Of a stretch of DNA of 13,050 bases, positions 1 through 6,787 are shown in pieces. The translations under genes and the position numbers were made by a program. The notes beneath the pieces are model-generated. The model was not told the origin of the DNA. It searched no databases and saw nothing but the letters and a program-made list of their open reading frames with translations. This DNA comes from Porphyromonadaceae bacterium. Its GTDB lineage: Bacteria > Bacteroidota > Bacteroidia > Bacteroidales > Paludibacteraceae. The stretch's first letter is position 1. Every line of letters begins with the position of its first letter. Location of the stretch: assembly GCA_905372605.1 (NCBI GenBank), contig CAJPPQ010000023.1:1-13050 (forward strand). Reading direction: 5' to 3'.

Positions 1-188
1 CGCCTTATCAGATGAACAATATAGATGAGCTGCTTGCTGCCGTCATCGGTAATCATCTGTTGACAGACGACGGTATATTTATCCTCGAACATAACAGACA
101 CCACTCTTTTGACGACCATCCGAACCTGATAGACAGCCGTAAGTACGGCAATGTACATTTCAGTCTTTTTCGGGCGATGGACGGGTAA
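1..188 (+). CDS. rsmD: 16S rRNA (guanine966-N2)-methyltransferase RsmD, 3' end only
   Basis: This is the C-terminal part of an open frame that enters from outside the window. Codons read in frame from base 3 give 61 residues before TAA at 186-188. The first residues read P-Y, and the two bases before them (CG) fit a further Pro, so this is the end of the DPPY-type catalytic motif of N6/N2-adenine/guanine methyltransferases. Further on, the stretch GIFILEHN and the ending RKYGNVHFSLF match the usual C-terminus of RsmD, which methylates G966 of 16S rRNA during 30S assembly using S-adenosylmethionine. The N-terminal SAM-binding region lies outside the window. The next gene begins 53 bases downstream with no obvious promoter between, so the two may be co-transcribed. 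Identity rests on the remembered family C-terminus; I am fairly sure. Confidence 0.85.
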   Translation, partial: PYQMNNIDELLAAVIGNHLLTDDGIFILEHNRHHSFDDHPNLIDSRKYGNVHFSLFRAMDG

Positions 189-241
189 ACTGCAACATTC
201 AAACAATATAAACACCAGTATCGAATAAACAGACCGTAAAT

Positions 242-1051
242 ATGCAAAAAATTATTCTCATTACAGGCGTATCGTCGGGCTTCGGCAGAGCTATTGCCGA
301 GAGGCTTCTTGGCGACGGACATATAGTCTACGGTACTTCGCGTCGAGAGCTCGATTTCAGCCTCGAAGGGCTTATTGTCAGACGTCTCGACGTTACCGAC
401 CGACACGGAGTGAAATCCGTTGTAGACTCTATCTTGCAGGAGCAGGGTAGAATCGACGTATTAATCAACAACGCAGGAGTAGGCATTGCCGGAGCTACGG
501 AGTTGGCGTCGGACGAAGAGATAGACCTGCAAATGAATACCAACCTCAGAGGAGTAGTCGGTATGTGTGCGGCTGTATTGCCGTATATGCGGGCGAAGCG
601 TAGCGGGACTATTATAAATATAAGTTCTATCGGAGGCGTGTTTGCTATCCCGTATCAGGGTTTCTACTCTGTGTCTAAGTTTGCTGTGGAGGCGTATTCC
701 GAGGCGTTGAGTCTGGAGACCAAACAGTTTGGTATACGGGTAGTAATCGTAGAGCCGGGCGACTTCAATACGGGCTTCACTGCCAACCGCAAGGTATCGG
801 CTGCCACTATCAACGATAGCGACTACGGCGAATCGTTTGCTCGTGTAATAAAGAATATAGAGCAAGACGAACGCGGCGGCGGCGACCCGCGATATTTAGC
901 TCGAAAGATATCTAAGATAGTCCGTAAACGTTCGCCTCGTCTGCGTTACCTGATAGCACCTAACTTCATACAAAAGCTGTCGGTGGCGGCACACACGGTG
1001 TTGCCCAATCGTCTTTTCGAGATTTTGGTACGTATCTTTTACAGCGTATGA
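242..1051 (+). CDS. Classical short-chain dehydrogenase/reductase (SDR family)
   Basis: A complete 269-residue NAD(P)(H)-dependent oxidoreductase of the classical SDR type, probably cytosolic. Visible motifs in order are the Rossmann glycine motif TGVSSGFG (residues 8-15), NNAG (76-79), the catalytic Ser in NISS (Ser129), and YxxxK in YSVSK (Tyr142, Lys146), followed by EPG (171-173) of the nicotinamide-binding loop. The basic SRR just after beta-strand 2 (33-35) suggests NADP preference, which is an inference. Length is typical. The C-terminal 50 residues are basic and hydrophobic (KIVRKRSPRLRYLIAP, then a hydrophobic tail), as in SDRs related to 17-beta-hydroxysteroid or retinol dehydrogenases that touch membranes. 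The substrate cannot be read from the sequence. ATG at 242 is used because the glycine motif follows at once. It lies 53 bases after rsmD and may share its transcript. Confidence 0.93.
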   Translation: MQKIILITGVSSGFGRAIAERLLGDGHIVYGTSRRELDFSLEGLIVRRLDVTDRHGVKSVVDSILQEQGRIDVLINNAGVGIAGATELASDEEIDLQMNTNLRGVVGMCAAVLPYMRAKRSGTIINISSIGGVFAIPYQGFYSVSKFAVEAYSEALSLETKQFGIRVVIVEPGDFNTGFTANRKVSAATINDSDYGESFARVIKNIEQDERGGGDPRYLARKISKIVRKRSPRLRYLIAPNFIQKLSVAAHTVLPNRLFEILVRIFYSV

Positions 1052-1074
1052 CCTGCGGCAGTAGGCTACTCGCT

Positions 1075-1130
1075 CGTCGGCGCCCTCTATGGGAGTGAAA
1101 TATTATTTGCCGACGATTGCCGTTTTTTTT
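1075..1130 (+). terminator. Possible weak terminator after the SDR gene
   Basis: A 7-base inverted repeat, CGTCGGC (1075-1081) and GCCGACG (1109-1115), is followed seven bases later by a run of eight T (1123-1130). The 27-base loop and the gap before the T-run make it a poor textbook terminator, and the right arm overlaps the -33 element of the yidC promoter. It may end rsmD/SDR transcription, but this is uncertain. Confidence 0.3.
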
Positions 1131-1140
1131 ATTAATTTTG
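1106..1140 (+). promoter_or_regulatory. Bacteroidota-type promoter for yidC
   Basis: The -7 element TAATTTTG (1133-1140) fits the Bacteroidota consensus TAnnTTTG exactly. TTTG at 1106-1109 lies 23 bases upstream, matching the expected -33 element and spacing. Transcription would start near 1147, giving a leader of roughly 55 A-rich bases before the yidC ATG at 1202. No strong Shine-Dalgarno is present in that leader, as is usual in this phylum. This transcript probably also carries the PurL half-2 gene behind yidC. Confidence 0.7.
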
Positions 1141-1201
1141 TCGCCCCAAAAGATATCTAATATAGAATTACAAAAATATAACGCTAAGCAACACATAAGT
1201 A

Positions 1202-3100
1202 ATGAACAAACAAACAATCATCGGTATTGTCCTGATTATAGCCATATTTATCGGATTCAACTACCTCAACCGCCCCTCGAAAGAGCAATTGGCCGAAAGG
1301 CAACGAATAAACGACTCTATCCGTAACTCACAAGCAGAGCAAGAGCAACAGGGTATCGCAAAAGAGTTACCGCTCAAGGTCGATACTATAAGCGACTCGC
1401 TACGCAGAGCCCAACTTGGACTTTTCGCTGCCGCTCAGAGTGGCGATAGCACCCTGGTAGAGGTCGAGACCGACCTGCTTCGTCTTCGATTCTCGCCCCG
1501 AGGCGGATTTGTCGAATACGCTGAGCTTAAAGGTTATAAGACATACGATGGCAAACCGCTCGTACTATTCGAGGGCGATGCTGAGAGTTCGCTCGATATA
1601 TTGCTGCAGACATCGGATAGCAGAGTGTTGTCGACACGTGAGATGTTTTTCGTGCCGCAGCCTATCGTAAAAGACAGCAATAATACAACCGTCACACTCC
1701 GCCTGCAACCCGCTGCTGATAGTTATATCGATTTCATCTATCGTATTGCGAATGGCAGCTACCGAATCGACTTCGATATAGAAGCTCACAATATGCAGAG
1801 CTATCTGGCTCCGATGACCAACAAGCTCGATTTCGCTTGGCAGACCGTCGTCAGACGACAAGAGAATAGCCGCAAGACCGAAAACCGATATGCCACGCTC
1901 AACTATATGTACACCGACAACGATATCGAACGCCTGAGCGATACTAAAAACGATATGAAGTCGTCGAGCACGCCTACTATGTGGTTTGCGGCGAAAGACC
2001 ACTTTTTCAGTACCATATTGTTAAAAAAAAACAACTTCCCTACGGCAACGTTCAAAAGCGACATCGTCGACGACGAAACATCGCCATACCTGAAGCACTT
2101 CACCGTAAACTCCACTATCGACTTCGACCCTACGGGAGCCAAGACTACGGCAATGCAGATGTTTTTCGTGCCAAACCAATACAAGATACTATCGAGCTTT
2201 AACGACGAGAGCGTCGACAAGGCACATCGCCCCAATTTGCAAGAGCTGATACCGCTGGGTTGGGCATTGTTTCGCTGGGTCAATAAATACGCCATCATAC
2301 CGCTTTTCAACCTGTTAAGTTCGTTCTTAAGCAGTTGGGGGTTGATAATACTTATCGTTACTATCATTATAAAGGTGGTGCTATTGCCGCTTACTTTCAA
2401 GTCTTATATGAGCTCGGCTAAGATGCGTGTGCTCAAACCTCAGGTCGACGCTATCAACGAGCGAATCCCCGCCGATAAGATGATGGAACGCCAACAGGCA
2501 CAGATGCAGCTATACCGTTCGGTAGGAGTAAGTCCTATGGGCGGTTGTCTACCGATGTTGCTGCAGATGCCGATATTGGTTGCCGTATTTATGTATCTGC
2601 CATCGGCCATAGAGCTGAGGCAACAGAGTTTCCTCTGGGCATCGGACTTATCGACTTTCGACACCGTGCCTTTCCTTACTTGGAACGTATCGATACCGCT
2701 TATCGGTCGACACATTTCTTTGTTTTGCCTCCTTATGACTATAACCAATATCGTATATACACGTATCAATATGGCAAATACGCCCGGGGCAAACCAACAG
2801 ATGGCAATGATGAAGTGGATGATGTACCTTATGCCACTGATGTTTTTTTACATCTTCAACGAATACGCTTCGGGTCTGACCTATTACTATTTCATCTCTC
2901 TCTTGCTTACGGTATTGCAGACTTACCTGTTCCGTCTATTTGTCGACGACGACAAGTTGCTTCGTAAGCTCGAACTTGCCAAGCAGACCAAGAAGCCGGC
3001 TAAGAAATCGGGCTTTATGGCACGTCTCGAAGAGGCACAGAAGATGCAGCAGCGACGTCTTCGTGAACAACAGAAGGCTCAACGAAACAATAGAAAATAA
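1202..3100 (+). CDS. yidC: Membrane protein insertase YidC
   Basis: A complete 632-residue YidC/Oxa1/Alb3-family insertase that integrates and folds inner-membrane proteins, alone or with SecYEG. The N-terminal anchor is at residues 5-20 (IIGIVLIIAIFIGF region), followed by a polar linker and the large periplasmic beta-super-sandwich domain (about 85-340). The conserved five-helix core starts near 375, with the cytoplasmic hairpin KMRVLKPQVDAINERI (407-422) and SPMGGCLPMLLQMPI (444-458), a hallmark of the family. Later membrane segments lie around 500-520, 540-552 and 560-578. The C-terminal tail (586-632) is strongly basic, as usual in Bacteroidota, and could contact the ribosome. At the place of the catalytically important Arg of Escherichia coli YidC the chain has Lys391 (IIIKVVLLPLT). 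The start at 1202 sits just before the anchor and after a matching promoter. The stop lies two bases before the next gene. Confidence 0.98.
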   Translation: MNKQTIIGIVLIIAIFIGFNYLNRPSKEQLAERQRINDSIRNSQAEQEQQGIAKELPLKVDTISDSLRRAQLGLFAAAQSGDSTLVEVETDLLRLRFSPRGGFVEYAELKGYKTYDGKPLVLFEGDAESSLDILLQTSDSRVLSTREMFFVPQPIVKDSNNTTVTLRLQPAADSYIDFIYRIANGSYRIDFDIEAHNMQSYLAPMTNKLDFAWQTVVRRQENSRKTENRYATLNYMYTDNDIERLSDTKNDMKSSSTPTMWFAAKDHFFSTILLKKNNFPTATFKSDIVDDETSPYLKHFTVNSTIDFDPTGAKTTAMQMFFVPNQYKILSSFNDESVDKAHRPNLQELIPLGWALFRWVNKYAIIPLFNLLSSFLSSWGLIILIVTIIIKVVLLPLTFKSYMSSAKMRVLKPQVDAINERIPADKMMERQQAQMQLYRSVGVSPMGGCLPMLLQMPILVAVFMYLPSAIELRQQSFLWASDLSTFDTVPFLTWNVSIPLIGRHISLFCLLMTITNIVYTRINMANTPGANQQMAMMKWMMYLMPLMFFYIFNEYASGLTYYYFISLLLTVLQTYLFRLFVDDDKLLRKLELAKQTKKPAKKSGFMARLEEAQKMQQRRLREQQKAQRNNRK

Positions 3101-3102
3101 CC

Positions 3103-4158
3103 ATGTCGCACACACGTAGGCGACAAAATATCACGACAAAAAGTATGGATATTTCCGAAAAGTTTATTGCAAATCTTCGTAAGTCGAACGTACAGTGCCA
3201 GAAAGGGCTTATCGAGATGTTCGACTCTACTGTCGGACGTTCGACGGTGCTTATGCCCTTCGGTGGTGCGACACAACGCTCCGAGACTCAGGTATCGGTG
3301 CAGAAACTCCCTGTAGGCAACCATTATACCGATACGGCATCGATGATGGCATACGGCTACAACCCCGACATTTCGCTCTGGAGTCCGTATCATGGGGCTC
3401 AGTATGCCGTCGTAGAGGCTATAGCTAAGATAGTGGCAGCCGGTGGACGACGCCACAGCATACGTTTCTCGTTCCAAGAATATTTCGAGAAGATGACCGA
3501 TAACCCATTCTCGTGGGGCAAGCCTACTGCGGCTCTGCTTGGAGCTCTGCAGATGCAACACGACTTCTGCCTACCTGCTATTGGCGGAAAAGACTCGATG
3601 AGTGGTACTTTCGGCAATATCGACGTGCCGCCGATGCTTATGGCATTCGGTATAACGACCGTCGATGCGGGCAACGTGATTTCGACCGACCTCAAGCGTG
3701 CAGGCAATCGGCTATATTGCGTATGGCACAGACATCGCCCCGACTATACGCCCGATGTCGACGAGTTGAAGCGTAACTTCGACTTCGTTGCCGACGCTAT
3801 TGCCTCGCGGCTTATCGTCTCGGCTTGGGCGGTAGGTGCCGGAGGCGTTGCCGAGGGCATCTGCAAGATGGCATTCGGTAATCGGATAGGTGCAGACCTT
3901 ACGGTCGGTGACAGTCTTAGCGAACAGCAGCTTTTTGCTCTCTCTTACGGCTCTATCATCGTCGAATCGAGCGAGGCTCTCTCGCCCGACATCGCCATTC
4001 ATATCGGACATACTACCGAAGACCCGTATATTACCATTCGTCGCGAGCAGCCCGACGGCAATGCCTCGATAGAGGCTCGCCTGCAGGTCGACGAACTCTA
4101 CAAGGTTAATACCGAGAGATTCGCACGTATCTATCCGCTTACATCCGATGGCAAATGA
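3103..4158 (+). CDS. purL: FGAM synthase (PurL), separate second FGAM-synthetase half without glutaminase
   Basis: 351 residues matching the second of the two homologous AIRS-like halves of large PurL, the ATP- and glutamine-dependent enzyme turning FGAR into FGAM in purine synthesis. Family landmarks are present in order: KGLIEMFDSTVG (34-45), VLMPFGG (49-55), SPYHGAQYAVVEA (94-106), SFQEYFEK (123-130), WGKPTAALLGA (138-148), AIGGKDSMSG (159-168), VPPML (175-179) and GAGGVAEG (245-252). In characterised large PurL this half holds the structural, non-catalytic nucleotide site. It starts where half 1 would end and stops after IYPLTSDGK, where the roughly 260-residue glutaminase would begin; that domain is absent. 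The frame opens two bases after the yidC stop, so it is probably co-transcribed with yidC. ATG at 3145 (Met15) is an alternative start, since residues 1-14 look unrelated to PurL. Half 1 lies downstream at 8738. The frame has no internal damage, so I call it a gene rather than a relic. Confidence 0.93.
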   Translation: MSHTRRRQNITTKSMDISEKFIANLRKSNVQCQKGLIEMFDSTVGRSTVLMPFGGATQRSETQVSVQKLPVGNHYTDTASMMAYGYNPDISLWSPYHGAQYAVVEAIAKIVAAGGRRHSIRFSFQEYFEKMTDNPFSWGKPTAALLGALQMQHDFCLPAIGGKDSMSGTFGNIDVPPMLMAFGITTVDAGNVISTDLKRAGNRLYCVWHRHRPDYTPDVDELKRNFDFVADAIASRLIVSAWAVGAGGVAEGICKMAFGNRIGADLTVGDSLSEQQLFALSYGSIIVESSEALSPDIAIHIGHTTEDPYITIRREQPDGNASIEARLQVDELYKVNTERFARIYPLTSDGK

Positions 4159-4202
4159 AAGCATATTGTCTGTCTACGATACTATAACTTTTTTATTCCG
4201 TT

Positions 4203-5027
4203 ATGAAGAAAAAATTGTTGTGCCTGTATGCTGTCGTCTTGCTCATATTGCCTGCTTTGAGAGCTACCGAAGCCGATACTATCGTATGCTATGATGTCTC
4301 CGATTTTTCGCCGTACACTATACGTTCTTATACGCTATCGTACGGGCAGTTGTGGCTGCGAGATGCCTACCTTTCGAATATCGACTATTTCGGTCGTAAC
4401 CTTTCGCTTGAGGTAACAAACCTCTTCGTTGTAAAACCGAGTCTCTACCTTCGCAATATCAATTCAGTCGCTTATGGCAATACGGTGAACCTTCCGGCTA
4501 CCGCTGCAATGTCGTACCTTGGCGGCGAGCTTGGGCTTGGAGTGGGGTATCGGTGGAGCAATCGTCGGGCGTCGATATTGATTGGCGGGCTACCGTCGGT
4601 AGACCTTGCACTCAAGAGCAATTCTCGCAACGTAAACAACACAGCCTCGCTCGACGCTATGCTCACACTCTGGCTCGACGCAGAGGCGACTTTTCATAAG
4701 CGGTGGGGCAGAGTAGTCTTCGGGCTGTCTGACCATCTTCGTACGGCTATCGTCGGCGGTATGTTCGTACCCGAATACGGCGCTTTGTACTACGAATACA
4801 CTACCCGAAAGCTCGATGAAGCACTGCACTTTGCGTCGTTTCACAACCGACTTGCCATACGCAACCGCCTCGAATTTACCGTTATGTGGAAAGGCATCAT
4901 CTTCAAGCTACAGCACTCACTCAACCTACAGGCGTGGCACGCCAACAACCTATCGTTTGCCACCTCGCAACACAACGTCGGCGGCGGGCTCGTCGTCTAT
5001 CTCCGCAACATCACGCCTAAGTATTGA
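4203..5027 (+). CDS. Secreted beta-rich envelope protein, possibly DUF3316-like
   Basis: 274 residues. The N-terminus has a Sec signal peptide: basic MKKK, a hydrophobic core LLCLYAVVLLILPAL, then a likely cut near Ala21-Ala25. The mature part alternates polar and hydrophobic residues with many aromatic residues and glycines (YLGGELGLGVGYRWS around 105-119, HSLNLQAW around 238-245, GGGLVVYLRN around 260-269), suggesting an outer-membrane or periplasmic beta-barrel-like fold. The size and pattern recall the Bacteroidota family DUF3316, whose function is unknown; this assignment is from memory and tentative. The gene follows PurL half 2 by 44 bases. A degenerate -7 box (TAACTTTT, about 4185-4192) could give it its own promoter, but it lies only about ten bases before the ATG, so read-through from yidC is equally possible. 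No cysteine follows the signal core in a lipobox arrangement, so it is not an obvious lipoprotein. Confidence 0.65.
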   Translation: MKKKLLCLYAVVLLILPALRATEADTIVCYDVSDFSPYTIRSYTLSYGQLWLRDAYLSNIDYFGRNLSLEVTNLFVVKPSLYLRNINSVAYGNTVNLPATAAMSYLGGELGLGVGYRWSNRRASILIGGLPSVDLALKSNSRNVNNTASLDAMLTLWLDAEATFHKRWGRVVFGLSDHLRTAIVGGMFVPEYGALYYEYTTRKLDEALHFASFHNRLAIRNRLEFTVMWKGIIFKLQHSLNLQAWHANNLSFATSQHNVGGGLVVYLRNITPKY

Positions 5028-5080
5028 TTGCCTCGAAGCGTACAATCGCCAAAAGGGGCTTTCGTGTGTCTATCCGACAA

Positions 5081-5107
5081 CTCTCGAAAAACGCCTCTCG
5101 AAAAACG
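5081..5107 (+). repeat. Short tandem repeat, 14-base unit, two copies
   Basis: CTCTCGAAAAACG occurs at 5081-5093 and again at 5095-5107, in direct tandem with a 14-base period. It lies in the 203-base gap between two secreted-protein genes, upstream of the next promoter. It may be slippage or an unrecognised binding site. Nothing else in the gap is clear except A- and T-rich imperfect hairpins around 5124-5152 that could weakly terminate the preceding gene. Confidence 0.5.
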
Positions 5108-5165
5108 ACAATAAGAAGTAAGGCATTTTTTCTGCAAAAAGCTCTCCTTTTTAGGAAAAATATTA

Positions 5166-5173
5166 TAACTTTG
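5166..5173 (+). promoter_or_regulatory. Bacteroidota -7 element for the 485-residue secreted protein gene
   Basis: TAACTTTG (5166-5173) fits TAnnTTTG exactly. No clear TTTG lies at the usual -33 distance. The predicted start near 5180 gives a leader of about 50 bases ending in AAAGGAG (about 5217-5223). That is an unusually good Shine-Dalgarno for this phylum, seven bases before ATG 5231, and it decides the start of the next gene. Confidence 0.6.
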
Positions 5174-5230
5174 TGGCACTCGTTACTAATACAAAGTTAT
5201 TTTATTATAAACATAAAAAAGGAGATTTAT

Positions 5231-6688
5231 ATGAGAAAGTTTATCTTTATTTCATTACTGGCTTTATCTGCCACTTTGTCGGCGCAGCCTCTTAAATGGT
5301 CTGCCACATACGATTTCGACCATAGAGGTACATTCGGGCGCTATATTGGTTCGATAAACGGGAAAAACTATTTCGAGACCGACTACTATTCGCACGGAAT
5401 AATGGCACTGAGTCTTAATAAACTGAGTATCTTTGCTACCGACAACCAAAACAACAAAATTGCCCAAACAAAAGAACCTATAAAGATACCATCGTACTCT
5501 TTATTGAATTTGACTGTATTGGGAGACTATCTGTATGCTTTCTACTCAGATAAAGAGGGAGTAAGGTACAAACGTTTGGACCCTAATACCCTCGAAGAGA
5601 CGGCAGATAAGCTACTTTGCGCCTCGTCGGGTAAAAAAACATTTCAAGAAATAGTAATACAGAGCGGCGACAAATCGAAAATAGCATTAATAATAAAGTC
5701 GTCAACCGAAAATAAAAAAGAGGTCGATAATAAAATAGTCGTATTCGACTCCAAACTCTCACGGCTATGGGAGCAAAGCATACTAACGGCAATGGACAAA
5801 AACAAAGGAACTATTCTACAATACCAAATAGCAGATAACGGCAGTACGTATATATATTACAAGGTTTCCGATAAGCAGACAAAAATAACTCTCATAACAG
5901 CATCGGAGAAAGGAGTAAATACCAAAACATTGATAGACCGCAGCGAATTTGCCGATATCGAGAATGTCGATAATATAGAGAGCTATATAGTCGACGACAG
6001 CACGTTGTTTATCGCCTACAGCAATCATCTGAAATTGAAGTGTATCAAATACAATGTCGTTACAGGTGCCGTAATGGGAAACGTCTCTTTCGATTATACG
6101 ACCGATAAAACTACTAATTGGAAGATAAGGAACATCTCCAAGCTCGACAACGGTAATTTTGTAGTAGCTGTCAGCAATGCCAGTGTTTTGGTTGAGTCAA
6201 GTTATAGTATGAACATGGTATGGATGAGCTACTATCTGCACGATAAAAATTTCTACGCCGTATGCATAGACTCCGGTGCTTCTAAAATAGTTTATTCAAG
6301 AATGATATCAAAAGGTGTTGTTTTCAGTATAACGTCTGAAAATATTGCAAGAGTGATAATGGATAAGATAACGTTCGAACGCCCGTTGTTCTTCGCTAAG
6401 GGCAATGATTTCTATGCGGTTTATAATGCGAGCAGTAAAGACGACGATTTGTCGGAGAAAATAGTGCCGAAAGCCAAAGTTAGTACGTATTTTACAGGCT
6501 CCTCAGGTAAGTTGGTGACAAACTGTGTAAAAATCTCTGCCGAAGGCAAAGCCACGAAGACCACACTTACGACATACAAAGACAAAAAAATGGCACTTAG
6601 TCCGGCACTCTCTTTCATAAACGACAATGGCAATTGGGTACTCGGGTTTTCATCAAAAAAAGTCATTAGTTTTGCCAATCTGCCTTAA
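5231..6688 (+). CDS. Secreted protein of unknown function, probable beta-propeller-like repeats
   Basis: 485 residues from ATG 5231. The frame stays open upstream to 5024, but the extra residues cover a promoter and look random, whereas ATG 5231 follows a clear ribosome site and opens a standard signal peptide (MRKFIFISLLALSATLSAQ, cut after Ala18 or Gln19). I do not recognise the family. The mature chain is rich in beta-type segments with repeating short motifs of the kind seen in blade repeats: LLNLTVLGDYLYAFYSD, KIVVFDSKLSRLWEQ, DDSTLFIAYSNHLKLKCIKY and DNGNFVVAVSN. These recur at roughly 40-60 residue spacing and resemble quantity-reporting blades, so a periplasmic or surface propeller is plausible but only inferred. 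There is no lipobox, no transmembrane helix after the signal and no recognisable catalytic motif. The C-terminus (VISFANLP) does not look like a type IX secretion tag. The gene seems poorer in G+C than the purL halves. Confidence 0.75.
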   Translation: MRKFIFISLLALSATLSAQPLKWSATYDFDHRGTFGRYIGSINGKNYFETDYYSHGIMALSLNKLSIFATDNQNNKIAQTKEPIKIPSYSLLNLTVLGDYLYAFYSDKEGVRYKRLDPNTLEETADKLLCASSGKKTFQEIVIQSGDKSKIALIIKSSTENKKEVDNKIVVFDSKLSRLWEQSILTAMDKNKGTILQYQIADNGSTYIYYKVSDKQTKITLITASEKGVNTKTLIDRSEFADIENVDNIESYIVDDSTLFIAYSNHLKLKCIKYNVVTGAVMGNVSFDYTTDKTTNWKIRNISKLDNGNFVVAVSNASVLVESSYSMNMVWMSYYLHDKNFYAVCIDSGASKIVYSRMISKGVVFSITSENIARVIMDKITFERPLFFAKGNDFYAVYNASSKDDDLSEKIVPKAKVSTYFTGSSGKLVTNCVKISAEGKATKTTLTTYKDKKMALSPALSFINDNGNWVLGFSSKKVISFANLP

Positions 6689-6729
6689 TATAAGTAGCTC
6701 ACGTCGTCAGACGTATCATCGAAAATACA

Positions 6730-6765
6730 AAGGTCGAGGCACTACGAGTCTCGACCTTGTTTTTT
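6730..6765 (+). terminator. Intrinsic terminator after the 485-residue gene
   Basis: A 9-base perfect stem, AAGGTCGAG (6730-6738) and CTCGACCTT (6750-6758), with an 11-base loop, is followed at once by G and six T (6760-6765). It lies 41 bases after the stop at 6688 and 22 bases before the convergent protease gene ends. On the minus strand the tract after the hairpin is less U-rich, so it should work mainly for the plus-strand gene. Confidence 0.82.
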
Positions 6766-6787
6766 ATGTAAATCGCTCTATAAATTA

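Noticed and set aside
1903..2400. Minus-strand open frame of 165 codons within yidC
   Set aside because: It lies entirely antisense to conserved YidC coding sequence, with no promoter or ribosome site seen.
3103..4158. Reading PurL half 2 as a pseudogene fragment
   Set aside because: The frame is undamaged for 351 codons, keeps the family motifs and complements half 1 with no obvious gap; decay would be expected to show stops or frameshifts. It cannot be fully excluded without the rest of the genome.
5024..5230. Upstream extension of the 485-residue protein by 69 residues
   Set aside because: It spans the -7 element and leader, encodes non-PurL, non-signal random-looking residues, and would bury a perfect signal peptide internally.
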